DNA of 64,000 nt from Synergistaceae bacterium DZ-S4 (lineage in GTDB: Bacteria > Synergistota > Synergistia > Synergistales > Synergistaceae). A model generated the notes under the pieces. That model ran no database searches. It had not been told where the DNA came from and saw only the letters and a list, made by a program, of their open reading frames with translations. The stretch lies in NCBI GenBank assembly GCA_025943965.1, contig JAPCWD010000009.1:34579-98578 (forward strand), in the 5' to 3' direction. The position numbers and the translations under genes were made by a program. Positions 1 through 8,733 of the stretch are shown here, one piece after another (within the stretch, counting starts at the first letter, position 1; each line of letters starts with the position of its first letter).

Positions 1-850
1 GGAGGTCGCTTGATATGCCGGAGACGCCCTGAAGGCCGCTCTTTTTGTGGACTATGTCGCTTACCGTCTTTACGTCACCATGCTTCTCCATCAGGTAGAG
101 CATTACCGACGGGTCCAGATTTCCGCTGCGTGTCCCCATAAGAACTCCTTCAGCCGTACCGTAGCCGAGGCTCGTATCTACCGATTGTCCGCCGTCAACA
201 GCAGTGATGGAGCTTCCGTTTCCGAGGTGACATGTAACTGTCTTGAGTTCCTCAACCGGCCTTCCCAGTATCTCGGCTGCCCTGTTGGCTACGTAGTAAT
301 GGCTGGTGCCGTGGAAGCCATAGCGGCGCACCCTGTCTTCCTCGTAATAGCTGTAAGGAATGCCGTATGTAAAGGCCTTCGGGGGCATTGACTGATGGAA
401 GGCTGTGTCAAAGACGACTACGTTCGGTGTCCCCGGGAGGACTTCCATGAGAGCACGGACACCCTGAAGGTTCGCCGGGTTGTGGAGTGGCGCAAGATGG
501 ATAACTTCTTCTATTGCCTTGATGACTTCGGGTGTGACAAGCACTGACGACGTGAACTTCTCTCCGCCGTGGACCATCCTGTGTCCTGCCGCCGAAAGCT
601 CGCTCAGGTCTTTTATAACACCATGTTCGGGATCGATGAGCATTTCAAGTACATACTTGATCGCTACTGTATGGTTCGGGAAATCAACTTCACGGGACAC
701 CGGGTCTTTCCCTGTTTTCGTATGTTTGATCTTTGAGCCGTCAATGCCGATGCGCTCAACAAGCCCCTTGGCAAGGACAGCTTCACCGTCCATGTCGATA
801 AGCTGATACTTGAAAGAAGAACTTCCGCAGTTAAGAACTAGAATTTTCAT
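1..850 (-). CDS. ackA: Acetate kinase (C-terminus outside window)
   Basis: Acetate kinase makes acetyl phosphate from acetate and ATP, or ATP from acetyl phosphate during fermentation, in the cytoplasm. The minus-strand reading frame is open from the ATG at 850 to the window edge, about 283 residues of a usual 400. It begins MKILVLNCGSSSFKYQL, the family phosphate-binding start, and contains HRMVHGG, VFDTAFHQ, RRYGFHGTSH and VLMGTRSGNLDP, all hallmark acetate kinase segments. A GGGAGG ribosome site lies 13 bases upstream, a little far. It is divergent from tmcAL, whose product also consumes acetate and ATP. The missing part is only cut by the window, not by mutation. Confidence 0.97.
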   Translation of the reverse strand, partial: MKILVLNCGSSSFKYQLIDMDGEAVLAKGLVERIGIDGSKIKHTKTGKDPVSREVDFPNHTVAIKYVLEMLIDPEHGVIKDLSELSAAGHRMVHGGEKFTSSVLVTPEVIKAIEEVIHLAPLHNPANLQGVRALMEVLPGTPNVVVFDTAFHQSMPPKAFTYGIPYSYYEEDRVRRYGFHGTSHYYVANRAAEILGRPVEELKTVTCHLGNGSSITAVDGGQSVDTSLGYGTAEGVLMGTRSGNLDPSVMLYLMEKHGDVKTVSDIVHKKSGLQGVSGISSDL

Positions 851-931
851 TAGAATGAGATTGCCTCCCTTATTCTGATTATCCCCGCACCTTTGTGGTA
901 TTCTTACCATAAGAGGACGGTGATTGAATAT

Positions 932-2149
932 ATGCATACTCCCATAACAGGGATAGTTGCCGAATATAACCCGCTCCACCACGGACACAGGCATCATATG
1001 GACCAGGCCCGCACACTCTCCGGTGCCGAGGGCATCATAGTCGTGCTCTCCTCAAACTTTGTCCAAAGAGGAGAACCTGCCCTGATCTCAAAGTGGGAGA
1101 GGACAAAGGCCGCCCTTGGATGCGGAGCTGACCTGGTGCTTGAGCTTCCTCTCGTCTTTTCTGCCCACAACGCAGGAGTATTCGCAAATGCCGCCGTCGA
1201 CATCCTGGCAATGACAGGCATCGTAACACACATTTCCTTTGGGTTGGAATCCCCCGACTGGCAAATGGACAAAATCTTAGATATTCTAATCGAAGAACCG
1301 GAACCTTTCAAGTTTTGTTTAAAAGAAGAACTTGACAAAGGCTTTTCTTTTGTTGAATCGAGGGCCGCGGCTCTTGACCGTATGATCCCCGGAACAGCCG
1401 AAAAGCTGAAAGGTTCGAATAATTCCCTTGCACTATCATACATGCTCAGGATAAAGAAACAAAATTGGGAAATAGATGCCGTTCCGGTAAAGAGGCTTGG
1501 TGCAGGATATCACGAAAATGAGCTTGCCGAATTTTCAAGCGCAACTGCTGTAAGGAAAGCTATTTCAAAAGGAAAAGTCTCGGAAGCCCTCTCGCAGCTC
1601 CCTGATTTTTCAGCAGGGATATTAAATGAGGCGATCGGAAAAGGACGGACCTGCACCGACGAAGGAAAGCTGTGGAATATTCTCCGCTCCAAACTCGTAT
1701 CAATGTCACCCGAAGAGATCTCAAATTACGCAGAGATAGGAGAGGGCATAGAGTACCTGCTGAGAGAAAAAGCTATAGTGAGCTCATCCTTCACCGAGTG
1801 GGGGAAGGCGTGCACCAGCAGGAGATATCCGCTGGGGCGGATACAGAGGCATGGCATTCACATACTTATCGGCCTCGAACATTGGACGAACAGGGCATTC
1901 CAAAGGATAGGGCCGCCCTACATAAGAGTGCTGGGAATGAACGAAAAAGGCAGAAAAATGCTGAGGCGCATGAGGAAGACAGCATCTTTGCCCGTTATCA
2001 CAAGGTGCGGCGCCGCTTCTTCAATATCTGATGCCGCGTCAAAAGTCATGAACTATGAACTCATAGGATCCGAGATATGGGAGCAGCTCGTGACTGAGGG
2101 AGAATTCGGAAGGGAACATTCCAGAAAGATCATTATAAGCGGGGAATAA
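932..2149 (+). CDS. tmcAL: tRNA(Met) cytidine acetate ligase
   Basis: TmcAL (formerly YlbM) activates acetate with ATP and acetylates C34 of elongator tRNA-Met to ac4C. The protein is 405 residues, close to the Bacillus enzyme. The N-terminus GIVAEYNPLHHGHRHH holds the HxGH nucleotidyltransferase motif, and SSNFVQRGEPALISKWER follows as in the family. The ATG at 932 was chosen over one at 893 because AGGACGG precedes it and homologues begin just before the GIVAEYNP segment. The gene is divergent from ackA and is followed after 3 bases by the GNAT gene. Ends with TAA. Confidence 0.93.
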   Translation: MHTPITGIVAEYNPLHHGHRHHMDQARTLSGAEGIIVVLSSNFVQRGEPALISKWERTKAALGCGADLVLELPLVFSAHNAGVFANAAVDILAMTGIVTHISFGLESPDWQMDKILDILIEEPEPFKFCLKEELDKGFSFVESRAAALDRMIPGTAEKLKGSNNSLALSYMLRIKKQNWEIDAVPVKRLGAGYHENELAEFSSATAVRKAISKGKVSEALSQLPDFSAGILNEAIGKGRTCTDEGKLWNILRSKLVSMSPEEISNYAEIGEGIEYLLREKAIVSSSFTEWGKACTSRRYPLGRIQRHGIHILIGLEHWTNRAFQRIGPPYIRVLGMNEKGRKMLRRMRKTASLPVITRCGAASSISDAASKVMNYELIGSEIWEQLVTEGEFGREHSRKIIISGE

Positions 2150-2152
2150 TAT

Positions 2153-2578
2153 ATGGGCATCGTATACAAATGTGGGATGACATCGATGGATTTTGAAAGG
2201 GTGGCAGATATGCTCTCGCAGGCATACTGGTCCCTCGGCATAAAGGCGGGTGAGATGAAAAAAGCGGCGGCAAATTCTGCCCTTGTGATCGGAGCTTTTT
2301 CCGAAGACGGCAGACAGATAGCTTATGGCCGTGTTATCTCAGACAAAACAAGATTTGCATACCTGACAGACTTTTATGTTGACGTGGAGTTCAGGCAAAA
2401 AGGCATCTGCCGTCAAATGGTGAAGCTTGTCATGGACCATCCCGACCTTGCCGACGTCTACCAGTGGCTTCTTGTCACAGGGGACGCGCACGGGCTTTAC
2501 GAAAAATGCGGATTCAAAGTCATTTCCCGTCCGCTGGATTTCATGGAGATCCGAAACCCACGTCCGAAGGACAGGTGA
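2153..2578 (+). CDS. GNAT-family N-acetyltransferase
   Basis: A 141-residue cytoplasmic GNAT acetyltransferase, probably using acetyl-CoA. The recognisable core is the strand and acetyl-CoA-binding loop YLTDFYVDVEFRQKGICRQM (residues about 63-82), where the usual Q/R-x-x-G-x-G/A loop is RQKGIC, and a later LYEKCGFK segment typical of the C-terminal strand. The acceptor cannot be told from sequence. The gene starts 3 bases after tmcAL and is probably co-transcribed with it. It converges on coaD. Confidence 0.85.
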   Translation: MGIVYKCGMTSMDFERVADMLSQAYWSLGIKAGEMKKAAANSALVIGAFSEDGRQIAYGRVISDKTRFAYLTDFYVDVEFRQKGICRQMVKLVMDHPDLADVYQWLLVTGDAHGLYEKCGFKVISRPLDFMEIRNPRPKDR

Positions 2579-2581
2579 CGA

Positions 2582-3070
2582 CTATACGTTGCGCGGGGGT
2601 ATACGCTCCCTCAGGCGCCTGAATACACCGGGCGGGACCATGTCCTTTATCGCACCTCCGAACTGGAAGGCATCCTTGATCCCTCTGCTTGAAAGATAAG
2701 AATACTTGGCGTCTGTAACGATGAAGAAGGTCTCTATCTCAGGAGCCAGCTGCCTGTTCATCTGCGCGAGCTGGAATTCATATTCAAAGTCAGAAAGTGC
2801 GCGAAGGCCTCTGATTATTATCCTGCTCTGTTCCTGCCTCATAAAATCTACCAAAAGCCCTTCGAAAAACTTCACCTTGACGTTCGGAAGGTGGACCAGT
2901 GCCTCTCTGGCCATGATCTGCCTCTCTTCCTCGCTGAAAGTCGATCTCTTTTCGGGATTTACGAGGACTGCCACGACAAGCTCATCAAAGAGGGCTGCCC
3001 CTCTTTCGGCAATATAAATATGCCCGTTGGTTATCGGGTCGAAAGATCCGGGATAAACGGCCCTTATCAT
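2582..3070 (-). CDS. coaD: Pantetheine-phosphate adenylyltransferase
   Basis: CoaD transfers AMP from ATP to 4'-phosphopantetheine, the penultimate step of coenzyme A synthesis. The 162 residues match the usual size. The N-terminus AVYPGSFDPITNGHIYIAER carries the TxGH nucleotide-binding motif, and YSYLSSRGIKD near residue 125 is the family's C-terminal signature. The start codon overlaps the rsmD stop by four bases (ATGA), so the two genes form one unit. The stop codon is TAG, one of several in the window, which matters when judging the amber codon in livK. coaBC, another CoA gene, lies at 10.5 kb. Confidence 0.97.
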   Translation of the reverse strand: MIRAVYPGSFDPITNGHIYIAERGAALFDELVVAVLVNPEKRSTFSEEERQIMAREALVHLPNVKVKFFEGLLVDFMRQEQSRIIIRGLRALSDFEYEFQLAQMNRQLAPEIETFFIVTDAKYSYLSSRGIKDAFQFGGAIKDMVPPGVFRRLRERIPPRNV

Positions 3071-3555
3071 TGGTCAACACTCCTTCTGTAGAATGTGAGA
3101 ACTGTGCCGCCGTAAGTTCTCTCCTCCCTCTTCCAGCCCGGAATATCATCTGCATCTTCTTTTTCGGAGTGTTCGAAGATCAGCGTTCCGCCGGGAGAGA
3201 GGACTTCGCTGTGTTTATGAATAAGTTTGGGGAGTTCGGTTCCCCAGCCCAGTCCGTATGGCGGATCGGCAAAGATGATGTCAAACGACTCCCCGTTCCT
3301 TTCAAATTTTGATAAAACCCTTCTGACATCCATGCAATGACATTTTACATCCTCAGGCATGGTTTTAACTATATCGCCAAAGCGCTTTCTCTCCGATTCA
3401 ACCAGACAGACCGGAGCCGCGTCCCTTTTATATGCATTGAGAGCTATCTGTCCGGTGCCTGAAAAAAGATCAAGAAAGCTTTTGCCCCTCAGAGGACCAA
3501 GTATGTTGAACAATGCCTGCATGACCTTGCCCGTGGTAGGTCTCATTTCTTTCAT
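3067..3555 (-). CDS. rsmD: 16S rRNA (guanine966-N2)-methyltransferase, RsmD family
   Basis: RsmD methylates G966 of 16S rRNA with SAM. The protein has RPTTGKVMQALFNILG, the SAM-binding FLDLFSGTGQIALNA and the catalytic FADPPYGLG (DPPY-type motif). At 162 residues it is shorter than usual because the N-terminal glycine/arginine-rich strand before RPTT is missing; translation appears to begin only two residues before that motif. A GGTGG ribosome site favours the ATG at 3555 over 3576. The pairing with coaD is a common bacterial arrangement and supports the call. Whether the short N-terminus affects function is not known. Confidence 0.9.
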   Translation of the reverse strand: MKEMRPTTGKVMQALFNILGPLRGKSFLDLFSGTGQIALNAYKRDAAPVCLVESERKRFGDIVKTMPEDVKCHCMDVRRVLSKFERNGESFDIIFADPPYGLGWGTELPKLIHKHSEVLSPGGTLIFEHSEKEDADDIPGWKREERTYGGTVLTFYRRSVDQ

Positions 3556-3643
3556 ATCAGTTCCACCCTGCTTCACCTATTCATGACATAAAAAGAGTAT
3601 AATAGCGAACATTAAAAGTGTATACAAACATGGAGGGCAAATT

Positions 3644-4849
3644 ATGCCGCAGCACATGGAAAAATCTTCAATGACACCAGAGGAACAGAGCGACAGAAAG
3701 AGCCTCCTCGGCTTTTCTTTCCTTCATTTCATAAATGACATGCACTCAACAGCTTTACCCACAATTATACCAATGCTTGTCAATTCCATATCGATAACTT
3801 TAAGTCAGGCAGGACTTTTGAATGCCGTTTTCGGGTTGACGAACCTTTTCGGCCAGCCGGTAGCAGGATATTTAGCAGACAGGCAGAAAAGACCCTGGCT
3901 TGCAGTATGGGCGCCGATGCTGAGCATCGCGGGAGCATGTCTTTTGCCTCTTTCCCCCAATTACGCGATCGCCTTCCTGTTGGTAGGACTGATGAGCATG
4001 GGTACAGCCTCATTTCACCCACAGGGGCTCGGACGTGCGGGGTCGTCAGCCGGAAGCAATGACCTTGCCCTTTTCATAGCGCTCTTCGCGGCATGCGGAA
4101 GTTTCGGCAGCGCGGTCGGCCCTGTCTATGTCGTATTCCTGACATCCCTTATCGGGAAAAAGATGTTTCCGATCGTTCTGATCCCTGGCTTCATCATATG
4201 TATGTACATTTGGAAAAGGATCGTTTCGGATCAAAAAGCTGAGAACATTACAAAAGAAAAGGCTGAATTCAGAGGATTTTTCTCGAATATGCGCGGCATT
4301 ATGCAGAAGATCACTTCCATAGTCGTTGCAGCGACAGTAAGGGATGCAACACTGCAGGGGATAAGGATATTTCTGCCCATGCTCGTGGTGCTGAAGGGAG
4401 GAAGCATCGCTAAAGGCGGTATGCTCCTCTTTGGCATAACAATGGCATGCACGTTGGCAGGCATAATCGGAGGCAGGCTCGCCGATTCGAGGGGCGACGA
4501 GAAGGTTATGCTCTGGACGATGGGCTTATCACCGATCTTTCTTATCACGGGCCTCAACACGAGCGGAGTCCTCTCTGTTGCCGCACTGATCGTAGGTTTC
4601 GCCTTTTTGCAGGCAAGCACCTCTGTAACCACTGCAATGGCGCAGAAAAAGTGTCCCTTTTCCCGCAGCTCTGCCAGTTCTCTTGCAATGGGTGTCTCGT
4701 GGGGTCTTGCAAACCTCTTTACGACACCCGTCGGTTTCTCTGCTGACATCATAGGATTGGAAAAGACTCTTCAGATCGTGGCCTTTCTCCCCTGGACCGT
4801 TACAGCATGGTATACAGGAAAAATGATCCTGTCAAAAAGAGTGCTGTAG
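3644..4849 (+). CDS. MFS transporter, fosmidomycin-resistance (Fsr)-like
   Basis: A 401-residue inner-membrane major facilitator protein with about 12 hydrophobic segments. The start FLHFINDMHSTALPTIIPML resembles Fsr, as does FGLTNLFGQPVAGYLADRQ, the loop 2-3 MFS motif (G-x-L-A-D-R). A second GGRLADSRG in the C-terminal half repeats the motif. Fsr-type proteins export small drugs, but the substrate here is unknown. The start is supported by GGAGGGCAAATT directly upstream. The gene stands alone on the plus strand between convergent units and ends with TAG. Confidence 0.88.
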   Translation: MPQHMEKSSMTPEEQSDRKSLLGFSFLHFINDMHSTALPTIIPMLVNSISITLSQAGLLNAVFGLTNLFGQPVAGYLADRQKRPWLAVWAPMLSIAGACLLPLSPNYAIAFLLVGLMSMGTASFHPQGLGRAGSSAGSNDLALFIALFAACGSFGSAVGPVYVVFLTSLIGKKMFPIVLIPGFIICMYIWKRIVSDQKAENITKEKAEFRGFFSNMRGIMQKITSIVVAATVRDATLQGIRIFLPMLVVLKGGSIAKGGMLLFGITMACTLAGIIGGRLADSRGDEKVMLWTMGLSPIFLITGLNTSGVLSVAALIVGFAFLQASTSVTTAMAQKKCPFSRSSASSLAMGVSWGLANLFTTPVGFSADIIGLEKTLQIVAFLPWTVTAWYTGKMILSKRVL

Positions 4850-4869
4850 TGTAAAAGACAATACGGAGT

Positions 4870-5811
4870 TCAGATCCTTCCTTCGGCTCTGTCAAGGGCA
4901 TGGCGCAGGGCGGCGCGCATGGCGGGTGTCCTGTATGGATGTCCTACCGAGTCCACCTTTATCTTATAACCGCGGCTGCCCGGTATCACCTTCAGATAGA
5001 AATGCTGTTCAAAACCGTCGTCAGTTGTTATGACAAGGATCAGTCCCACACCGGAATCTGAAATGAAGGTCTCCCTGAATACCCAGTGTCCCTTTTCGCC
5101 CACTCCTCTTCCTTCCGCGTCCTTTATTCCCGCGAGCAGATCCTCAAGTTTCATTTCGCTTTCACACTCCATTTCCGTCGCCCAGTTCTCATCTTCTATG
5201 TTTTTCACAGCATATGTGTCCCTTTTGTGCAAAGTCAGGCGCCACGTGTTCTTTCCCATAGCCCTCCATTTTCTTTCATACTTTGTGAGATAGGGCCTCT
5301 TCGGGTCTTTCTCGATAGGGTCTGCTCCAAAATGTGGCGAATACAAAAAAGTTTCGGCTGTCTCCTGCGCATACCAGTCAACATCGGTCGCCAGTTCAAA
5401 GTATCCTCCCGGTGTGATCAGGTATGCCATGAGGTCTGCAAAAAGGGGCACTGTGACCCTCCTTGAAGCATGCCTTGTCTTCGGCCAGGGGCAGGGGAAA
5501 TTCATGTAGACCCTCTCGGCAGACTCGGGGGCGAAACAGTTTCGGAGAAGAAAACGTGCATCACCGTGCATGATGCGGACATTATCAAGCCCTGCTGAAA
5601 GGGTTCTTCTTGCTCCTTTTGCCACACACCACTGTGAGACCTCTATGCCTACGATGAGGATATCCGGATATGTCTTCGCCAGATACTCGAGAAACTCTCC
5701 GTTCCCGAACCCTATCTCAACGAAGACCCTGCCTGACGGGGACATTGATCTCCAATCGACCGGCAGGTCTATGTTCTCATCTACTATGATCCTGCGAAGT
5801 TCCCAGGTCAT
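4870..5811 (-). CDS. trmB: tRNA (guanine46-N7)-methyltransferase with C-terminal extension
   Basis: TrmB makes m7G46 in tRNA with SAM. The protein shows the SAM site FVEIGFGNGEFL, the IVGIEVS acidic strand, MNFPCPWPKTRHASRR (a variant of the family PDPWPKKRHxKRR) and FELATDVDWYA. The ATG at 5811 overlaps the rsmA stop by four bases (ATGA). An upstream open frame to 6039 runs inside rsmA and was not used. The protein is 313 residues, roughly 90 longer than most TrmB proteins; the extra part from about residue 215 has no domain I recognise. Confidence 0.92.
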   Translation of the reverse strand: MTWELRRIIVDENIDLPVDWRSMSPSGRVFVEIGFGNGEFLEYLAKTYPDILIVGIEVSQWCVAKGARRTLSAGLDNVRIMHGDARFLLRNCFAPESAERVYMNFPCPWPKTRHASRRVTVPLFADLMAYLITPGGYFELATDVDWYAQETAETFLYSPHFGADPIEKDPKRPYLTKYERKWRAMGKNTWRLTLHKRDTYAVKNIEDENWATEMECESEMKLEDLLAGIKDAEGRGVGEKGHWVFRETFISDSGVGLILVITTDDGFEQHFYLKVIPGSRGYKIKVDSVGHPYRTPAMRAALRHALDRAEGRI

Positions 5812-6656
5812 ATTCTTTCCTCCCTTTGGGCCTTTGGTCTGAGATAAAATTCGGGTTCCCTTGAGAGATTCTGCCAGACATCCAGCGGAAGTTCCTCTGC
5901 CCTCGCAGTTGTTTTCAGGCCGTTCCTTTCGAGTATCTCTATTGCCTTTTCCCGGTTTATTTCCGTGTAGCCGGAGATCCAGTTGTTTATCAGGGTCTTT
6001 CTCCTCTGTGTGAAAGACCTTGCCAGCAGACCTCTCCATGTCCTGTCACATGCGAGTGTACTGTTGTTCTCGATTTTTATCTCTATAATGCATGAATTGA
6101 CCCTTGGCTGAGGTCTGAAGGCAGATGGAGGGACGTTCCTAAGAATGGCTGATGTCCCCATTGCTTCAACTGTTATGCCAAGAGGAGAGCGTTCACGATG
6201 TCCGTGGGGCGATGTTATCCTTTGGGCCGATTCAAGCTGGACCATCAGCAGCATGTAATCAAGTCCGTGCGGGACAAGTTTTTCGAGAAATACCCAGAGG
6301 AGCGGAGTGGTGATGTGGTAAGGCAGGTTGGCTATCACCCTGTTGGGCATCCATGGCAGTTTATTTTCGTAATCGAACTGTACTGCATCTCCCCAAAGTG
6401 GATGGAGCCTGCTGTCTTTTATGGCCAGCATATCTATAGTGTGCTTTAGTCTCGTATCCAGTTCTACAGTACACACTCCCGAGCATTCGGTCGAGAGGAG
6501 CCCCTCTGTGAGTATGCCCTCCCCCGGCCCGATCTCAAGAACTTTGTCCTCAGGAGTAAGCTTTGCCCTCCCGATCATAAAGTCCACGATAGAACGGTCG
6601 ATGAGAAAATTTTGTCCTATATCGGTGTTGTGGATGAAGTTAGGTATCCTGACCAT
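5808..6656 (-). CDS. rsmA: 16S rRNA dimethyladenosine transferase
   Basis: RsmA (KsgA) dimethylates A1518 and A1519 of 16S rRNA late in 30S assembly. At 282 residues it has the DIGQNFLID start, the SAM-binding VLEIGPGEGILTEGLL and the catalytic ANLPYHITTPLL (NLPY) motif. The C-terminal domain has FTQRRKTLINN, the RNA-binding segment. The ATG at 6656 begins MVRIPNF. It is co-transcribed with trmB, with which it overlaps by four bases. The 5' side faces tRNA-Pro and its terminator. Confidence 0.96.
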   Translation of the reverse strand: MVRIPNFIHNTDIGQNFLIDRSIVDFMIGRAKLTPEDKVLEIGPGEGILTEGLLSTECSGVCTVELDTRLKHTIDMLAIKDSRLHPLWGDAVQFDYENKLPWMPNRVIANLPYHITTPLLWVFLEKLVPHGLDYMLLMVQLESAQRITSPHGHRERSPLGITVEAMGTSAILRNVPPSAFRPQPRVNSCIIEIKIENNSTLACDRTWRGLLARSFTQRRKTLINNWISGYTEINREKAIEILERNGLKTTARAEELPLDVWQNLSREPEFYLRPKAQREERI

Positions 6657-6730
6657 CTCATATTTCCTTTACTTTGTATTATTGGTCTATACATATGACA
6701 TTAGTCTGCTTATCTTAAACCCATTCTGAC

Positions 6731-6767
6731 AAAAACAAAGGGGCTTCCATGATAAACGGAAACCCCT
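6731..6767 (-). terminator. Rho-independent terminator of tRNA-Pro
   Basis: Read on the minus strand just after the tRNA, AGGGG-T-TTCC pairs with GGAA-C-CCCT around a nine-base loop, followed by TTTGTTTTTG. The stem is nine pairs with one internal mismatch. It separates the tRNA from rsmA. Confidence 0.8.
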
Positions 6768-6775
6768 GTATCTTC

Positions 6776-6853
6776 TGGTCGGGATGAGAGGATTTGAACC
6801 TCCGACCACCTGCACCCCATGCAGGTACGCTAGCCAGGCTGCGCTACATCCCG
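6776..6853 (-). tRNA. tRNA-Pro (anticodon GGG)
   Basis: The 78-base minus-strand gene folds as a full cloverleaf: acceptor arms CGGGATG and CATCCCG, an anticodon arm CCTGC-ATGGGGT-GCAGG giving anticodon GGG, and a T arm GGAGG-TTCAAAT-CCTC. The 3' CCA is encoded. It decodes CCC and CCU proline codons. A terminator hairpin follows immediately. Confidence 0.97.
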
Positions 6854-6905
6854 TAAGCACGGAGTATAATAACCCGCGATAAGCTTTTGGTCAAGTGCCG
6901 CAAAT

Positions 6906-6937
6906 AAAAAAATCCCAACAATCCAGTCGGGATTTTT
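6906..6937 (-). terminator. Terminator downstream of HU
   Basis: On the minus strand AAAAATCCCG and GGGATTTTTTT form a hairpin ending in a seven-base T run, about 30 bases after the HU stop. Confidence 0.75.
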
Positions 6938-6966
6938 CATTGATCAAAAACCTAAAAATATAAATA

Positions 6967-7257
6967 CTACTTCTTCTTGCTGTTGACCGCTTCTTTGAGG
7001 GCTTTGCCTGCACGGAAGACGGGGACTTTCTTCGCAGGGATCTGGATGACTTTTTTGGGATCCTGAGGATTACGACCCTGACGCGCGGCTCTTTTCTGGA
7101 CTTCGAATGTGCCGAATCCTACGATCTGGACCTTGTCTTCCTTCTTAAGGGATCCGTGGATGCCTGCAAATACTGCGTCTACAACTTCTGCGGCCTTCTT
7201 CTTAGTGATTCCTTCGACAGACTTTGCTACGGCGTTGACGAGATCTGTTTTTGTCAC
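6967..7257 (-). CDS. hup: HU-family nucleoid DNA-binding protein
   Basis: HU is a small dimeric protein that bends and compacts DNA. From the GTG at 7257 the protein is 96 residues. It has the GFGTFEVQKRAARQGRNP segment, the DNA-binding beta-arm PROSITE-type signature, then VPVFRAGKALKEAVN. The GTG was chosen because AGGAGGTGG lies just upstream and homologues start with the TKTDLVNAVA segment; the ATG at 7308 would lie inside the leader. It is monocistronic, with a near-consensus promoter, an operator-like palindrome and a terminator. The stop is TAG. Confidence 0.96.
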   Translation of the reverse strand: MTKTDLVNAVAKSVEGITKKKAAEVVDAVFAGIHGSLKKEDKVQIVGFGTFEVQKRAARQGRNPQDPKKVIQIPAKKVPVFRAGKALKEAVNSKKK

Positions 7258-7286
7258 CTTCTGCCACCTCCTGACAAGATTGACAC

Positions 7287-7307
7287 TGCTAGTGCAGTTC
7301 ACTAGCA
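7287..7307. promoter_or_regulatory. Perfect palindrome over the predicted hup transcription start
   Basis: TGCTAGTG and CACTAGCA form a perfect eight-base inverted repeat around CAGTT. It begins right after the -10 box of the hup promoter, where a repressor or the 5' end of the mRNA could use it. Function is inferred only from position. Confidence 0.5.
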
Positions 7308-7336
7308 TTTATACCGATAAAATCCGCTCAGGTCAA
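7308..7336 (-). promoter_or_regulatory. Sigma70-type promoter of hup
   Basis: Read on the minus strand, TTGACC and TATAAA are separated by exactly 17 bases, with the start codon about 50 bases downstream. Confidence 0.75.
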
Positions 7337-7355
7337 GTACTTTTGGGTAAATAGG

Positions 7356-8672
7356 TCAGTTTTCAGCCCTGTTTCGCATAAAAATCTTTATTGGTACTCC
7401 CGAAAAGTCCGCCATTGATCTTAAGCAGTTCTCAAGGTGCCGTCTGAATGATTTTGTGCTAAGCTCCGGATCGTTTACAAAAAATATGAACGCGGGGGGT
7501 GCTCCGTCCGCCTGCGTGCAGTAGTAAATCTTGAGGCTGTGCCCCTTCCCGTCTCCGGGCATCCTTTCAAAGATAAGGGTCTCCTTTACGAGCCTGTTAA
7601 GTTCGGAGGTAGGTATCCTCCTTCTCCTGTTTTCTTCTACTTTCATAATAAGATCAGGGATCTTGGATATGCTCCTTCCCGAATGGGCAGAAATAAATAT
7701 CCTTGGGGCATGCGACGCAAAGGGCAGCTCTTCCTTCAGAAGCTCTGCCATCTTGTCGCCGATCTTTTCTTCCTTCGGAGCAAGGTCCCACTTGTTGACA
7801 ACGATTATGAGCCCCTTGCCTCTTTCCAGCACCTGTCCTATCAGCCTTTTGTCCTGTTCGGTGACTGGGTCCTGTGCGTCAAGGAGGACTAGTGCGACAT
7901 GACATCTGTCTATCGCCTGGTAGGTCCTGACGTTTGAGTAATATTCCAGGTCTGTGTTGACCCTGCTCTTTCTCCTGAGGCCGGCTGTGTCGAGAAATCT
8001 CATCTTTACCCCGCTGATCTCGACGAGAGAGTCTACGACATCGCGCGTGGTGCCTGCCATGTCGCTGACCATCGAACGCTCCTCCCCCGCTATTGAATTA
8101 AGCAGGCTGGATTTTCCTACGTTTGGCCTTCCGACTATCGCCACCCTGATGTCGTCTTCCTCAGATTCGAAATCATCGGGCGGAAGTATTGACACGACGG
8201 CATCGAAGATATCATCGAAACCGGTGTTGTGTTCTGCGCTCGTTGCTATTACCGCATCAAACCCCAGCGAGTATGCCTCGCAGAGCATCTCATCTTCCTG
8301 TCTCTGATTGTCGAGTTTGTTCATTGCAACTATAACAGGTTTGCCGCCCTTCCTCAGCTTGATGGCTATGTCCTGATCCATCGGGGTTATCCCCTGCCGG
8401 CCGTCGATCACAAAAATGACAGCTCTGCTCTCGTCGAGTGCAAGGTCGACCTGCTTCGCAATAAGATCCATGAAAGGGTGGTCGACTTCGGACATTATTC
8501 CTCCTGTGTCGACGACATAAAATTTTCTGCCGGCCCATTCGGCTTCACCGTAGATCCTGTCCCGTGTTACACCGGGCTGATCGTCTACTATCGCGGCTCT
8601 CCTTCCGACCATTCTGTTGAATATGGATGATTTGCCGACATTCGGCCTTCCTACTATCGCGATTATTGCCAT
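7356..8672 (-). CDS. der: Ribosome-assembly GTPase Der (EngA)
   Basis: Der is a double GTPase needed for 50S ribosome maturation. The 438 residues contain two G domains in tandem: GRPNVGKSSIFN at residues 7-18, with DTGG and NKLD, then a second GRPNVGKSSLLN near 182 with DTAG and NKWD. A C-terminal KH-like domain ends with the FSGVPIKIFMR segment, typical of the family. The ATG at 8672 has AAGGAG nearby. It lies downstream of priA with a 61-base gap. The stop is TGA. Confidence 0.97.
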   Translation of the reverse strand: MAIIAIVGRPNVGKSSIFNRMVGRRAAIVDDQPGVTRDRIYGEAEWAGRKFYVVDTGGIMSEVDHPFMDLIAKQVDLALDESRAVIFVIDGRQGITPMDQDIAIKLRKGGKPVIVAMNKLDNQRQEDEMLCEAYSLGFDAVIATSAEHNTGFDDIFDAVVSILPPDDFESEEDDIRVAIVGRPNVGKSSLLNSIAGEERSMVSDMAGTTRDVVDSLVEISGVKMRFLDTAGLRRKSRVNTDLEYYSNVRTYQAIDRCHVALVLLDAQDPVTEQDKRLIGQVLERGKGLIIVVNKWDLAPKEEKIGDKMAELLKEELPFASHAPRIFISAHSGRSISKIPDLIMKVEENRRRRIPTSELNRLVKETLIFERMPGDGKGHSLKIYYCTQADGAPPAFIFFVNDPELSTKSFRRHLENCLRSMADFSGVPIKIFMRNRAEN

Positions 8673-8733
8673 TTTGTTCTCCTTGCCGGCATATGGCTGG
8701 TGCCATGGTATGCCATGTGATTTTTATATTCCC

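Noticed and set aside
47..806. Plus-strand frames over ackA
   Set aside because: They are shadows of the conserved acetate kinase frame on the other strand.
5812..6039. Upstream extension of trmB
   Set aside because: It overlaps rsmA coding sequence in another frame and has no similarity to TrmB.
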